Of a stretch of 64,000 nt of DNA, positions 7,115 through 16,967 are shown piece after piece (position 1 is the stretch's first letter; every line of letters starts with the position of its first letter). Below the pieces are notes generated by a model, which was given only the letters and a program-made list of their open reading frames with translations, was not told the origin of the DNA and did no database searches. Position numbers and translations under genes: made by a program. The stretch is from Bartonella sp. M0283 (GTDB lineage: Bacteria > Pseudomonadota > Alphaproteobacteria > Rhizobiales > Rhizobiaceae), in assembly GCF_016100455.1 (NCBI RefSeq), contig NZ_JACFSK010000001.1:744001-808000 (forward strand), read 5' to 3'.

Positions 7115-9124
7115 ATGTTGAAAAAACCAATCTCTCGCCTTGTTTTTACATTTTTTGCCGGTTCTGTGCTTTATGCTTCGCCTTTTTGCGTGGAACAAGC
7201 TTCTGCCATCAATAATCTGATGGAATTGTTCAGCAAAAAATCGAAGCCTGCACCGGTTTATGAAGCACCGGTGGACGGAAACAACCAGCTCAAGGTGCAA
7301 GACCCGTCCAAGCTCAAGGTGCAAGACCCGTCTTTGTCTGAAAAGTCGCAAAATAAAGCGATCAAGAAGCCAAATATCGAACAAATCAAGCGTGCGACTA
7401 TCGCTAGTCCCAAGCCATTTGATTATAAGCCTGAACGTCTGGTGCCAATCAAATTTCCGGCGATCGATCTTATCGAGACGAATTCGACCGTAAAATCGTC
7501 TACTCCCTTCGGCCTGCCATTATCTGCCCGCTATAATGTAATTTTGGAAAGTGACGCTTCAAAAGACGAACAAGCGACAACAGAGTTTCGTTTAGCCGAT
7601 TTGTCTGCTGTTGATGCTGAGGCGGAACAGTCAATAGCCGGGATAGTCATTCACTATTACGAACAAAATCCGAAACTTTTATGGTCGCAAGACGGGGAAG
7701 TTGTACCAAAAGCAAAAGATATTTTGCTTTTTTTTAGCCATCTTGATGACGACGGCTTGGAACCACGAGATTATCTGGTGAAAATGCCGGATGAAAATTT
7801 ATTTGGTGAAGAAAGACAACGTGCGCTCGCCAATTTTGATGTCACTTTGACAAGCCGGATTTTGCGCTACATTCAAGACGCTTCAAACGGAAGGATTATT
7901 GCCGACCGCTTGTCTCCTTTTCATGATTTACCACGAAAAGAGATAGACTTTGCCGGTGAGTTAAACCGGATTGCTAAGAGCGAAAACACGATTGCCATTT
8001 TAAAATCCTATCTTCCACAATCCGACTATTACCTAACATTGAAGAAAGCTTTGGCAGAACTTCCCGAAGCCCGTCAGAATGATAATATTAAAATTGCAGC
8101 CCAAACCGTAATCAAACCGGGCGAAACGAATGACAATTTGCCCAAATTTACAGCGCTCCTTTTAAGTCGGGCGCCATCAGGCTATCTCAGTGAGCACAAA
8201 GCGATACTGCAAAACCTCAATGGTGAGAAAAATTATAACGGCCAATTGGTTGATGCTGTCAAAGATTATCAAAAATTCGTCAATAAAACGGCCGATGGTA
8301 TTATCGGACCTTCAACTATCGGAACATTGGTAAATAATAATGTTGATGTAAAGCGACAAAAAATCATTAATTCAATGGAGCGCCTCAGGTGGCTTCCGCA
8401 TGATTTTGGTGCACGCTATGTATTGATCAATCAGGCAGCATATAGAGCGCAATATGTCGAGAATAATGAAATCAGGCTCGACATGAAGGTTGTTGTGGGC
8501 AGTCCACAAAGACAGACTTATTTTTTCTATGACCGGATAAGACTTGTTACTTTCAACCCGTCCTGGGGTGTTCCAAATTCAATTGTTGTAAATGAAATGT
8601 TGCCGCGTATCCTGCAGGATTCGGGTTACCTCCAGCGCAATAATTACCAGCTTTATGACAGTTCCGGCAAACCGGTTTCGGCGTCTGCGGTCAACTGGCA
8701 AAAAGTTGCTTCAAACGGGCGCGGAATCAGCATTCGCCAAACACCAGGGAAAACAAATGCCTTGGGCGAACTCAAGATACTTTTTCCCAATAAACATGAT
8801 ATCTATCTGCATGACACCCCCAACAAAGCGGCGTTTTCACGTGATATGCGCGCGCTCAGTCATGGTTGTGTGCGGCTTGAATATCCTCGCGAAATGGCGG
8901 CAGCGGTGCTGGGCAAAAATGTTGATGATTTGAAACCTTATTTTGCAAAAGGTGAAAGAAGCGTATCGCTCGGTCAACCGGTTCCGGTCTATCTTACTTA
9001 TTTTACCGCCTGGCCTGATCTTAAAACCGGTAGGATCAACTATTATGATGATGTTTACAGTCGCGACGCGTTGATGGCCGGAGCAACAGAAAAAACCGAT
9101 TCCGTCAGACAGCAAAATATGTAG
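7115..9124 (+). CDS. large exported L,D-transpeptidase (YcbB/LdtD type)
   Basis: A 669-residue murein cross-linking enzyme of the periplasm. It has an N-terminal signal segment (about 1-30, ending near EQASA), a low-complexity linker with an in-frame duplicated LKVQDPSK unit, a scaffold domain, a peptidoglycan-binding module around 365-405 (YNGQLVDAVKDYQ, DGIIGPST), and a C-terminal YkuD catalytic domain from about 430. The SHGCVRLE motif holds the catalytic cysteine at residue 585, with the partner histidine in HDTPNK. This order matches YcbB-like enzymes that make 3-3 cross-links, which dominate in many Rhizobiales walls. It appears monocistronic, with a long upstream region. Its leader peptide could also act as a membrane anchor. 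Confidence 0.93.
   Translation: MLKKPISRLVFTFFAGSVLYASPFCVEQASAINNLMELFSKKSKPAPVYEAPVDGNNQLKVQDPSKLKVQDPSLSEKSQNKAIKKPNIEQIKRATIASPKPFDYKPERLVPIKFPAIDLIETNSTVKSSTPFGLPLSARYNVILESDASKDEQATTEFRLADLSAVDAEAEQSIAGIVIHYYEQNPKLLWSQDGEVVPKAKDILLFFSHLDDDGLEPRDYLVKMPDENLFGEERQRALANFDVTLTSRILRYIQDASNGRIIADRLSPFHDLPRKEIDFAGELNRIAKSENTIAILKSYLPQSDYYLTLKKALAELPEARQNDNIKIAAQTVIKPGETNDNLPKFTALLLSRAPSGYLSEHKAILQNLNGEKNYNGQLVDAVKDYQKFVNKTADGIIGPSTIGTLVNNNVDVKRQKIINSMERLRWLPHDFGARYVLINQAAYRAQYVENNEIRLDMKVVVGSPQRQTYFFYDRIRLVTFNPSWGVPNSIVVNEMLPRILQDSGYLQRNNYQLYDSSGKPVSASAVNWQKVASNGRGISIRQTPGKTNALGELKILFPNKHDIYLHDTPNKAAFSRDMRALSHGCVRLEYPREMAAAVLGKNVDDLKPYFAKGERSVSLGQPVPVYLTYFTAWPDLKTGRINYYDDVYSRDALMAGATEKTDSVRQQNM
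7287..7332 (+). repeat. in-frame 24-bp tandem duplication inside the L,D-transpeptidase gene
   Basis: Two adjacent, essentially identical 24-base units encode LKVQDPSK twice in the linker just after the signal segment. The near-perfect identity at the DNA level suggests a recent slippage duplication that lengthens the linker without breaking the frame. Confidence 0.8.
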
Positions 9125-9811
9125 AACCGGAATAGTTAAACAAAACATTCCACGATTATTTCAGGACAGAGGTGATCAGGACTTGTTTTCTGAGGATAGA
9201 GTTGCAGATGGGAGCCATCTTCAGAAAATCCACTATAGCGGTGTTAACCGAACGGCAGTGGTTGTCGGCTTGTCGGTATTGTTTTGTGAATTCTCGTCCG
9301 ATCACGCGATCAGCGACTCTTTCGGCAAATTTGGCTCGACAGTGGCCGTTCAAATTGTGCCATCACCTGAAGATAAGCAAATACATGCGGACAAGCAGAA
9401 ACAGTTCAGCTCTTTAAAATATTGATGATCAATAATGTCCGGATAAAATATTGATTATAATATCAATAGTGCTCCGACAGTTTCAAAACAATTGTGCCTT
9501 TTGTCGTGTGAAAAGGGCTCTGAAAAATTATGTTATGGAATGATGTCCATTCAATTGTAGTCAACTAAATCCAAAAAAGAATCGGGATTTTTCGAAAGCG
9601 GTTGAAGCAGCCTGTAGGTGAAAGAGCGGGCGAGTTTTGAATGTGCACAATCGCCGTCATTGATCAGCCGGAAAATCAAATCTTCAATTATTGATAAAAG
9701 GTGTGGGCAAATCGATAAAAAGGTGAGGAAAATTACCGAAATAATAAAGGCAATTTGGCTTGTTGATTAGAAATCGGCTAATTTTGTCCTGATGATTAAA
9801 AATCAGCTAAT
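9125..9811. other. unassigned gap with overlapping short open frames
   Basis: Nearly 690 bases between the transpeptidase and rpmG. From about 9156 to 9425 short open frames exist in three readings at once: 65 codons on minus, and 80-81 codons in two plus frames. One of these, TTG 9183 to 9425, has an AGAGG 10 bases upstream. I recognise none, and simultaneous openness in several frames is typical of a chance low-stop region. From 9430 on the sequence is AT-rich with no gene. Confidence 0.4.
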
Positions 9812-9845
9812 AAAAAAACCGCTCTTCCGGAGAAAAGCGGCTCTT
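9812..9845 (-). terminator. rho-independent terminator of rpmG
   Basis: On the minus strand a CCGCTTTTC stem pairs with GGAAGAGCGG and is followed by seven Ts, 20 bases past the rpmG stop. This is the clearest terminator in the first 10 kb. Confidence 0.8.
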
Positions 9846-9863
9846 TTAATTGAAAAAAATCAA

Positions 9864-10031
9864 TTACTTGATTTTTGTTTCTTTAAACTCGACATGCTTT
9901 TTTGCAATCGGGTCATATTTACGTTTTGTCATTTTTTCTGTCATTGTGCGGCTATTTTTCTTTGTAACATAGAAAAAACCGGTATCTGCAGTCGACAAAA
10001 GCTTGATTTTAATGGATGCTGCTTTAGCCAT
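9864..10031 (-). CDS. rpmG: 50S ribosomal protein L33
   Basis: A 55-residue ribosomal protein of the large subunit. It begins [18 protein letters not shown] and continues with [10 protein letters not shown] and TKRKYDP, the standard L33 pattern. It is the cysteine-free form, so it would not bind zinc. The ATG at 10031 has an AGGA 8 bases upstream; a longer open frame extends 5' but is not needed. It is preceded by a hairpin and possible promoter and followed by a strong terminator, so it is probably transcribed alone. Confidence 0.95.
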   Translation of the reverse strand: MAKAASIKIKLLSTADTGFFYVTKKNSRTMTEKMTKRKYDPIAKKHVEFKETKIK

Positions 10032-10111
10032 AATAAGGATCCTGTTCCTAAAAATAAAACGACCACCTTCAAACCGGATATATCGTTCCGGTTCACGTGG
10101 ATTTTGCCGCG

Positions 10112-10139
10112 ACACTAAGGATGTTGTACAAAAAGTCAA
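10112..10139 (-). promoter_or_regulatory. rpmG: possible rpmG promoter
   Basis: On the minus strand TTGACT (10139-10134) is followed after 16 bases by TAGTGT (10117-10112), a good -35 with a weak -10. The transcript would contain a 7-bp AACCGGA/TCCGGTT hairpin at 10072-10093 ahead of rpmG. The assignment rests on this match and position alone. Confidence 0.3.
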
Positions 10140-11308
10140 GAGCGGATTAGCTTTAACACAACTCTTGAGACCACTAAAATGATATAAAGTCCGAAAAATG
10201 TCGCCATTGTGTTCGAAAAGCCGAAAGGTGGAAACAGATCCATCGCTTTTCCGATTGCCGTTGGTCCGACAAGCATTCCGATGCCATAGCAAAAAATAAA
10301 GGCTGAATTGGCTGCAGCAAGTTCGAATCCCTTGAGCCGTGCTCCAAGTTGCGCCAGACCTATTGTATAGAGGCCAGCCGAAACTCCTCCCAAAATAAAA
10401 AGATCAAGGGTAAGCAGCCATTTGACCTCTGCAATCCAGGGAATCAATATTGTCCCGATCAAGCCAATGATTGCACAGCCCATCAAGGGATAGCGTCTGT
10501 CCGTAACAAAATCGCTGATAATGCCTATCGGAATAAGCAGCAGAACATTTCCCAACGCAAGTATGGACATGAATTTGGCAGCTTCACCCTCGCTATAGCC
10601 GAGATTCAGACTGAAGGGGGTAATAAGCGTCAATGCGCCCATTTGTATTGCACCGTAAACCAGTACGGCCATCGTTGAACTTGGCACAGCAAAAATATAA
10701 CGGATAAATGCAACGTGGTCGCTATCTTTGAATGTCGGGCTTAAGTTCCAGGCAATAACAATCGGGATTGCTGCCAGAGCAATCAGAATACAGGCGGTGC
10801 CGAATGGAGTAAAACCCTGACTTCCTACATGGGCAAGAAGGGTAGGGCCAATAGTAAAACCTAGCCCGAGTGTAATCGCATATATCGCAAGAATCGTGCC
10901 GCGTTTAGCTGGAGGAGCCGAGCTGTTTACCCAAAATTCGGAAAGGATAAACATCACCGTAATGGCAAAATGTAAGGTGAAGCGCAAAACGAACCAGATA
11001 AAAATCGATTCGAAATAATAAAATCCTAAAAAGCTTGCACATCCGACGCACATCATCGTTAATATGGAACGTGCGACACCGAGTTTTTTAGCAATTCGTG
11101 CTGTAAAGACTGCAGCAATAATTGTTGCGATTCCGCCCACAGTTCCGCTGTAACCTATTACGCTACTGGAAAAACCACGGGCAGCCATGAGAATAGAAAT
11201 AAGTTGAGTCCCGAGCCCCAATGCCATACCCACTGCACCAATCGTAGCAGTGGCGGCAAATATTGCGCTCCATGGCTTCAAATTCTGTGAGGGATGATCA
11301 GGCTGCAT
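10136..11308 (-). CDS. MFS transporter
   Basis: A 390-residue integral membrane protein with about twelve hydrophobic segments and the two-half arrangement of the major facilitator superfamily. The loop between segments 2 and 3 reads [15 protein letters not shown], a variant of the conserved G-x-x-x-D-R motif, and a related [14 protein letters not shown] sequence follows segment 8. The family resembles YfkF/YcaD-like carriers, but the substrate cannot be inferred. It stands alone between rpmG and rnr, with about 290 bases of spacer upstream. Confidence 0.85.
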   Translation of the reverse strand: MQPDHPSQNLKPWSAIFAATATIGAVGMALGLGTQLISILMAARGFSSSVIGYSGTVGGIATIIAAVFTARIAKKLGVARSILTMMCVGCASFLGFYYFESIFIWFVLRFTLHFAITVMFILSEFWVNSSAPPAKRGTILAIYAITLGLGFTIGPTLLAHVGSQGFTPFGTACILIALAAIPIVIAWNLSPTFKDSDHVAFIRYIFAVPSSTMAVLVYGAIQMGALTLITPFSLNLGYSEGEAAKFMSILALGNVLLLIPIGIISDFVTDRRYPLMGCAIIGLIGTILIPWIAEVKWLLTLDLFILGGVSAGLYTIGLAQLGARLKGFELAAANSAFIFCYGIGMLVGPTAIGKAMDLFPPFGFSNTMATFFGLYIILVVSRVVLKLIRS

Positions 11309-11600
11309 GATAGAATAACTGGTTATCTCTTATAATAATCGGGAAAAGGAAAGCGTTATCTTTTAAAATCGCTTGGGATGCTAGAATAAGGCTGATCAAT
11401 CCTTCTTTGTTTTTTATGCGTTTCTTTGCATAATTATAGTTACGGTCAAATTTACCTATTCTGTTTGTTCAAGTCAATTTTCGGGATGTTTGATAATTAT
11501 TTGTTGCCGCAATGATCACGCTCTAATCTTTGTTAATTGACTTGATGAACTTTCGGTTCATTAACAAAACCGAAAATCACTGAACAAACCCCTCATTGGT

Positions 11601-13859
11601 TTACGCTCTGCTTTTTCGTGCTGAACGGTTAAAACGGCGTGCACCTGTTTTGGCTTTATGATGAGATACGGGCGAAAATGCCATGGGTCTTGGAGAGCTC
11701 AACATCTCGAAGCGTAACGCGCCGGCAATTGGCTGGGCTTCGACAAGACGCACATGGACGCTGTCACCCAATTGGTAGCCTTTATGGCTCTTTTGGCCGA
11801 TCAAAGCGTGTCTGGCTTCATCAAAAATATAATAGTCTGTCGCCAGAGTTGAAATGGGCGTGAAGCCGTCGGCCCCGAGACGGTCAAGCGATATGAATAA
11901 ACCGGATTTTGTTACACCGGCGATACGACCTGTAAATTCAGCTCCTATCTTATCGGCAAGAAAGTGAGCGACAAGGCGATCTATCGTTTCCCGTTCTGCG
12001 GCCATTGCACGCCGCTCTGTGAGAGAAATTGCAACGGCAATTTCATCAAGATTCTTTTCTTCTTCATCTGTTAAACCATCGTTGCCGAACTTCAATGAAC
12101 GGATGAGAGCGCGGTGGACAGTCAGGTCCGCGTACCGGCGAATAGGAGACGTAAAATGTGCATAATTACGTAAATTCAGCCCGAAATGACCTATGTTTTC
12201 GGGAGCATATTCCGCCTGGGATTGTGTACGCAAAACCACTTGATTGACGAGCTCTTGCTGGTCAGTATCTTTTACATGCTCGAGGATTTTGTTGAAGCGT
12301 TCGGGCGTCAATTCGGCGCTTCGAGAGAGCGATAAACCAAGCGAATGCAAAAATTCGCGCAATCCTTCCTGTTTTGCAAGCGAAGGCTGGTCGTGAATAC
12401 GATAGATCAGAGGCTGGTGTTTGGATTTGAGAGTTTCGGCGGCCGAGACATTGGCTTGAATCATAAATTCTTCAATAAGCTTATGGGCATCAAGCCGTGG
12501 CGGAACAACCACATCTTTTATGCGGCCGTTTTCGTCAAGAATAATTTTCCGTTCAGGAAGATCGAGTTCCAGCGGCTGTCGTTTGTCACGCGCCTTTTTT
12601 AAAGCATCATAGGCTGCCCAAAGAGGCTTTAAAACATTTTCAACTATCGGAAAAGTCTTTTCATCCGGCTTTCCGTCTATCGCATTTTGCGTCTGCACAT
12701 AAGAGAGTTTTGCAGCAGAACGCATCATGATGCGGTGAAAACTATGGCTTCGTTTTTTCCCCTGATCGTCAAAAATCATACGCACAGCGATAGCCGGACG
12801 GTCTTCTCCTTCTCGCAAAGAACATAGATTGTTGGAAATGCGTTCCGGCAACATTGGCACAACGCGGTCGGGAAAATAAACCGAATTGCCGCGTTTGAGT
12901 GCTTCTTTATCGAGTGCACTATCAGGGCGGACGTAGTAACCGACATCGGCAATCGCGACTACGACAATAAAACCACCTTTATTGTCCTCGTCATCATCCA
13001 TTTCGGCGTAAACCGCATCATCGTGATCTTTTGCGTCTTCCGGATCAATGGTGACGAGCGGGAGATCGCGCCAATCTTCACGATTGTCCATCGTAGCGGG
13101 TTTGGCAGCTTCTGCCTCTTCAAGTACACGTTCGGGGAAAACATAAGGGATATCATGTGAGATAATCGCAATCATTGACAAAGCTTTTTCGCTATCGATA
13201 CTGCCCAGAATTGCTGTTACTTTTCCGCGCTTTAAACCGTAATGCTTGTCCCGCCCGATTTCGACTTCCACGAGATCGCCGGATTTTGCTTCACTATCTG
13301 GCGGCAAATCGACAGCAATTTCGGAAGCTTTCCGGTCAATCGGCTCCAAACGCCATTTACCTTTGCCAATATCACGAAGAACTCCCATTGTCGTGAGTTC
13401 CTGTTTATCGATTTTTTTGATTGCGCGAGCGGTATAAGCGGGGCCATCTTTTCTTTTGTTACGAAAAATCTTGGCTAGGACTCTATCTCCTACACCAATA
13501 GCCGGTCCTTTCGTATGTTTTGCCGGATGGAGTGAGACAATGGGCGCATCTTCGCCATCCCAATCGCTGGGAAAGGCAATAAAACCGCCGTCACGATCGC
13601 GACCTTTAATATCGATAAGTGTAACAGGCGGCAAAGTGTGTTTGGGAACTAATTTATTACGCTGTTTGGCAACAACACCTTCGGCTTTGAGTTCACGCAG
13701 AAGATCTTTTAGCCAAATTCGCGCATCCCCCTTGAGGTTGAAAGCTTTGGCAAGTTCCCGCTTTCCCGACAAATTCGGGTTTTCTCGAATGAAAGAGAGA
13801 ATATCGTCCTTTGTAGGGAGATGAGAACTTTTCCGGTTAACGTCGGGATGTTGTTTCAT
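11601..13859 (-). CDS. rnr: ribonuclease R
   Basis: RNase R is a processive 3'-5' exoribonuclease that degrades structured RNA and acts in rRNA quality control. The 752-residue protein has an N-terminal helix-turn-helix region (about 15-70), cold-shock-like domains, the RNB catalytic domain (VTIDPEDAKDHDDAVY, with the metal-binding aspartates, near 270), a C-terminal S1 domain (GAEFTGRIAGVTKSGLF), and a basic tail. It ends 31 bases upstream of topA's 3' side on the same strand: topA lies before it, 30 bases away, so topA-rnr is likely one transcript, an arrangement familiar in Rhizobiales. Confidence 0.96.
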   Translation of the reverse strand: MKQHPDVNRKSSHLPTKDDILSFIRENPNLSGKRELAKAFNLKGDARIWLKDLLRELKAEGVVAKQRNKLVPKHTLPPVTLIDIKGRDRDGGFIAFPSDWDGEDAPIVSLHPAKHTKGPAIGVGDRVLAKIFRNKRKDGPAYTARAIKKIDKQELTTMGVLRDIGKGKWRLEPIDRKASEIAVDLPPDSEAKSGDLVEVEIGRDKHYGLKRGKVTAILGSIDSEKALSMIAIISHDIPYVFPERVLEEAEAAKPATMDNREDWRDLPLVTIDPEDAKDHDDAVYAEMDDDEDNKGGFIVVVAIADVGYYVRPDSALDKEALKRGNSVYFPDRVVPMLPERISNNLCSLREGEDRPAIAVRMIFDDQGKKRSHSFHRIMMRSAAKLSYVQTQNAIDGKPDEKTFPIVENVLKPLWAAYDALKKARDKRQPLELDLPERKIILDENGRIKDVVVPPRLDAHKLIEEFMIQANVSAAETLKSKHQPLIYRIHDQPSLAKQEGLREFLHSLGLSLSRSAELTPERFNKILEHVKDTDQQELVNQVVLRTQSQAEYAPENIGHFGLNLRNYAHFTSPIRRYADLTVHRALIRSLKFGNDGLTDEEEKNLDEIAVAISLTERRAMAAERETIDRLVAHFLADKIGAEFTGRIAGVTKSGLFISLDRLGADGFTPISTLATDYYIFDEARHALIGQKSHKGYQLGDSVHVRLVEAQPIAGALRFEMLSSPRPMAFSPVSHHKAKTGARRFNRSARKSRA

Positions 13860-13889
13860 AGCTTGTTTTCCATCCCGCCGTTTGACGGG

Positions 13890-16550
13890 TTATTCACCTT
13901 TTTTGGAAGTTGTCTTTTTGCTTGCTTCAGTTTTTGCTGTCGTTTTTTTTGCGGCAGTCTTTTTTGTGGCAGTCTTTTTTGTCGTTCCGGCTTTTGCTTG
14001 TGATTTCTTTACAGCACCTTTACGGCCATTTTTGGGAGAAGCTGCTTTTTGTGCTATCAGTTCCAAAGCTTCAGCCAAGGTCACAGATGCCGGATCTTTG
14101 CCCTTTGGCAGTGTCGCATTGATTTTTCCCCAATTGACATATGGTCCATAACGCCCATCACGTACAGTTACCTCTCCACCTTCCGGATGTTCTCCGAGTG
14201 TTGCCAGAGCTTTAGGTGTGGAACCTCGGCGAGAGCCACCGCGCGCCTGTTTTTCTGCCAGCACAGTAACAGCCCGATTGATGCCGATGTCAAACACTTC
14301 TTCGGGTGTTTCAAGGTTGGCATATTGCCCGTCACAGGAGACGTAAGGCCCATATCGTCCAATTGCTGCAATAATCGGCTTACCGTTTTCGGGGTGGATA
14401 CCAACTTCTCTCGGCAAGGATAAGAGCGCCAGAGCTTTTTCCAAATTGACTTCGTTTGGTGTCCAGCTTTTTGGCAGACCGGCGCGTTTCAATTCCTCGC
14501 CATGTTTACACTCGACATAGGGGCCGAACCGACCGATTTTGAGTGTAACATCTTCGCCCGTATCGGGATCTTTTCCAAGTATTGTCGGTCCATCGATGTG
14601 CGCGTTTTCCCCGTTGGAAGTGTCGTCACTACCCAATTGTCTTGTATATTTGCACTCGGGATAATTCGAGCAGCCGACAAATGCACCGTAACGGCCCAAT
14701 TTGAGGGACAGGCGGCCTTCATGACAAAGCGGACAGGAGCGTGGATCACTGCCATCTTCGCGAGGCGGAAATGCAAGCGGAGCAAGTGCATCATTCAATA
14801 CATCAAGGACATTGCTTACTCGCAATTCTTTAATGTCGGCAACCGAGGCATTAAAAGCATCCCAGAATTCGCGTAGAACGTCTTTCCATGAAAGTTTTCC
14901 ATCGGAAATCAGATCCAGTTTTTCTTCAAGATCGGCAGTAAAATCATATTCCACATAGCGGTTGAAGAAATTTTCTAGAAAAGCTGTAACAATACGCCCT
15001 TTGGCTTGCGGGATGAGCTTACGTTTCTCAATCGTGACATAATCACGGTCGCGCAATGTTCCGAGCGTAGACGCGTAGGTTGACGGGCGACCAATTCCCA
15101 GTTCTTCCAACTTTTTAATAAGCGTTGCTTCTGTGTAGCGGGCAGGGGGCTCGGTTGTGTGTTTCAGAGCTTCAATGGAAACTTTTTTCAGCTTTTCGTC
15201 TGCTGCCATTTCCGGAAGTCGTACGGAATCATCCCCATCAGCCGTGTCATCGTCTTTTTGATCAAGATAAGCGGCGATGAAACCGTCGAATTTTATCACA
15301 GACCCAACGGCTCTCAAATTTGCACGATCAGAACCTTTGATAGCTTCAATTTCAACAGTTGTCCTTTCGATATCGGCGGGCTTCATCTGGCTTGCAATAG
15401 CTCTTTTCCAAACGAGTTCATAAAGCTTGAATTGATCGTTATCGAGATATTTCCTGATATCGTCAGGTTTTCTTTTGAAATCTGTCGGGCGAATGGCTTC
15501 GTGAGCTTCTTGGGCGTTTTTCGCCTTGGTAGAATAAAAACGCGGCTTTTCGGGCACATATTTTTCGCCGAATGTGTCTTGAATTGCATTTCTTGCCGCA
15601 TCAATTGCTTCCGGTGCGATTTGAACTCCATCGGTACGCATATAGGTGATAAGGCCGGTTGTCTCTCCGCCTATATCAATTCCTTCATAGAGCTTTTGGG
15701 CAATCTGCATTGCGCGTGAAGCTGAAAAACCAAGCTTCGAGGAAGCAGCTTGTTGCAATGTTGACGTTGTAAAAGGGGGAACCGGATTACGCTTGGTCGG
15801 CTTTGATTCGACACTTGTGGTGCGATAATCGGCGCCATCCAGCATGCTGCGAATGGTTTCAGCTTGTTGTTCGCTCTTTATATCAAGTTTCGCGAGCTTT
15901 TTCTGGTTGAATGCAGTTAATCTTGCCATGAAACTTTCATCAGTTTTCGTGGCAAGTTTAGCTTCTATCGACCAATAATCTTCGCGCTTGAAGTGTTCAA
16001 TTTCCGACTCACGGTCGCAAACGAGACGTAATGCAACGGATTGCACCCGGCCGGCAGAACGCGCTCCCGGCAATTTTCGCCAAAGCACAGGCGATAACGT
16101 GAAACCTACGAGATAATCGAGTGCGCGTCTTGCCATATATGCATCAACCAGCGGAATGTCGATATCACGCGGGTGCTTCATCGCCTCCAGAACGGCATGT
16201 TTCGTAATGGCGTTAAAGACGACTCGTTTAACGGGCTTATCTTTTAATAACTTTTTATGCTGTAAAACATCCAGAACATGCCAGGAAATGGCCTCACCTT
16301 CGCGATCAGGGTCAGTTGCCAGAATAAGACCATCGGCATCTTTCAAAGCTTTTGAAATTTCAGCCAGACGTTTTGCACCGGTAGAGCTGGTGTCCCACTT
16401 CATTGCAAAATCCTGATCCGGCAATACCGATCCGTCTTTTGCCGGTAGATCACGCACATGCCCGAAAGACGCCAGCACTTTATAATCGGGTCCTAGATAT
16501 TTATTGATCGTTTTAGCTTTTGCCGGTGATTCGACTACGACAACATCCAT
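13890..16550 (-). CDS. topA: DNA topoisomerase I
   Basis: Type IA topoisomerase that relaxes negative supercoils through a 5'-phosphotyrosine. The protein is 886 residues from the ATG at 16550, which gives the standard MDVVVVESPAKAK start of the TOPRIM domain; the frame is open 42 codons further but with an unlike sequence. It shows DPDREGEAISWH in TOPRIM, the active-site tyrosine in TTGLITYMRTDG, one four-cysteine zinc finger (CPLCHEG to YPECKYT), then several C-terminal zinc-ribbon-like repeats without cysteines. It ends in a Lys/Ala/Thr-rich tail, built of short KKTAT-like repeats, that probably binds DNA. It is upstream of rnr by 30 bases. Confidence 0.96.
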   Translation of the reverse strand: MDVVVVESPAKAKTINKYLGPDYKVLASFGHVRDLPAKDGSVLPDQDFAMKWDTSSTGAKRLAEISKALKDADGLILATDPDREGEAISWHVLDVLQHKKLLKDKPVKRVVFNAITKHAVLEAMKHPRDIDIPLVDAYMARRALDYLVGFTLSPVLWRKLPGARSAGRVQSVALRLVCDRESEIEHFKREDYWSIEAKLATKTDESFMARLTAFNQKKLAKLDIKSEQQAETIRSMLDGADYRTTSVESKPTKRNPVPPFTTSTLQQAASSKLGFSASRAMQIAQKLYEGIDIGGETTGLITYMRTDGVQIAPEAIDAARNAIQDTFGEKYVPEKPRFYSTKAKNAQEAHEAIRPTDFKRKPDDIRKYLDNDQFKLYELVWKRAIASQMKPADIERTTVEIEAIKGSDRANLRAVGSVIKFDGFIAAYLDQKDDDTADGDDSVRLPEMAADEKLKKVSIEALKHTTEPPARYTEATLIKKLEELGIGRPSTYASTLGTLRDRDYVTIEKRKLIPQAKGRIVTAFLENFFNRYVEYDFTADLEEKLDLISDGKLSWKDVLREFWDAFNASVADIKELRVSNVLDVLNDALAPLAFPPREDGSDPRSCPLCHEGRLSLKLGRYGAFVGCSNYPECKYTRQLGSDDTSNGENAHIDGPTILGKDPDTGEDVTLKIGRFGPYVECKHGEELKRAGLPKSWTPNEVNLEKALALLSLPREVGIHPENGKPIIAAIGRYGPYVSCDGQYANLETPEEVFDIGINRAVTVLAEKQARGGSRRGSTPKALATLGEHPEGGEVTVRDGRYGPYVNWGKINATLPKGKDPASVTLAEALELIAQKAASPKNGRKGAVKKSQAKAGTTKKTATKKTAAKKTTAKTEASKKTTSKKGE

Positions 16551-16796
16551 AATGATATCCGCTTCCCTGAACCAATGATTTTTATCCCCTCTCAATTGAC
16601 CGGCTTGATGGCATTGGTCAAGGCTAAATGAAAAAAAAACGCATATGCAACTAATGATTGCATGATTAAAAAGCACACGTTATTATAATGAAGCTAACTA
16701 ACTATTATTAAAAATAATGCGTTGACCATGAAAATTTTTACGTTGGCTCCATAACTTTAAAACGTAAGGAGAATTAACGTAACGAGGAGAAGTTAC
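16551..16796. other. divergent promoter region between topA and the 56-residue gene
   Basis: About 245 bases, AT-rich, between two divergent genes. A GAGGAG ribosome binding site ends it on the plus side. I see no repeat or RNA gene. Confidence 0.4.
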
Positions 16797-16967
16797 ATGT
16801 CTCTAGAACGCTTGAAAATCATAGGCTATATAACTGATATGTCTAAACAAATGAACGAAATGGCAATGAATGTCGATTCGCCGTTTCTGGCATTCTTGTT
16901 AGATATGGTCACCAAAGAAGGACAAAATATTTTAAAAAACAACAATTCTAGTCAGGAAAATCAGTGA
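16797..16967 (+). CDS. small conserved-looking protein, 56 residues
   Basis: An ATG preceded by a strong GAGGAG at 7-8 bases opens a 56-codon frame (MSLERLKIIGYITDMSK... to ...SSQENQ) ending at 16967. The protein is amphipathic and probably all-helical, with a hydrophobic FLAFLLDMV segment in the middle; it has no signal peptide. Its 3' end overlaps the 3' end of dprA by 20 bases in convergent orientation. Short proteins of this kind, with an LxDM...FLAYLLDM-like pattern, occur in Rhizobiales as far as I recall, but I know no function. The strong ribosome binding site and clean codon use argue for a real gene. Confidence 0.7.
   Translation: MSLERLKIIGYITDMSKQMNEMAMNVDSPFLAFLLDMVTKEGQNILKNNNSSQENQ

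Noticed and set aside
10310..10345. tRNA T-loop-like GTTCGAATCCC
   Set aside because: It lies inside the MFS gene, and no acceptor or anticodon stems can be formed around it.
11540..11575. terminator after rnr
   Set aside because: A GATGAAC/GTTCATT hairpin exists, but no T run follows on the minus strand, so the evidence is too thin for a feature.
15159..15719. 186-codon plus-strand open frame
   Set aside because: It is wholly antisense to topA, and its Phe/Cys/Ile-rich product is typical of a reverse-strand shadow.
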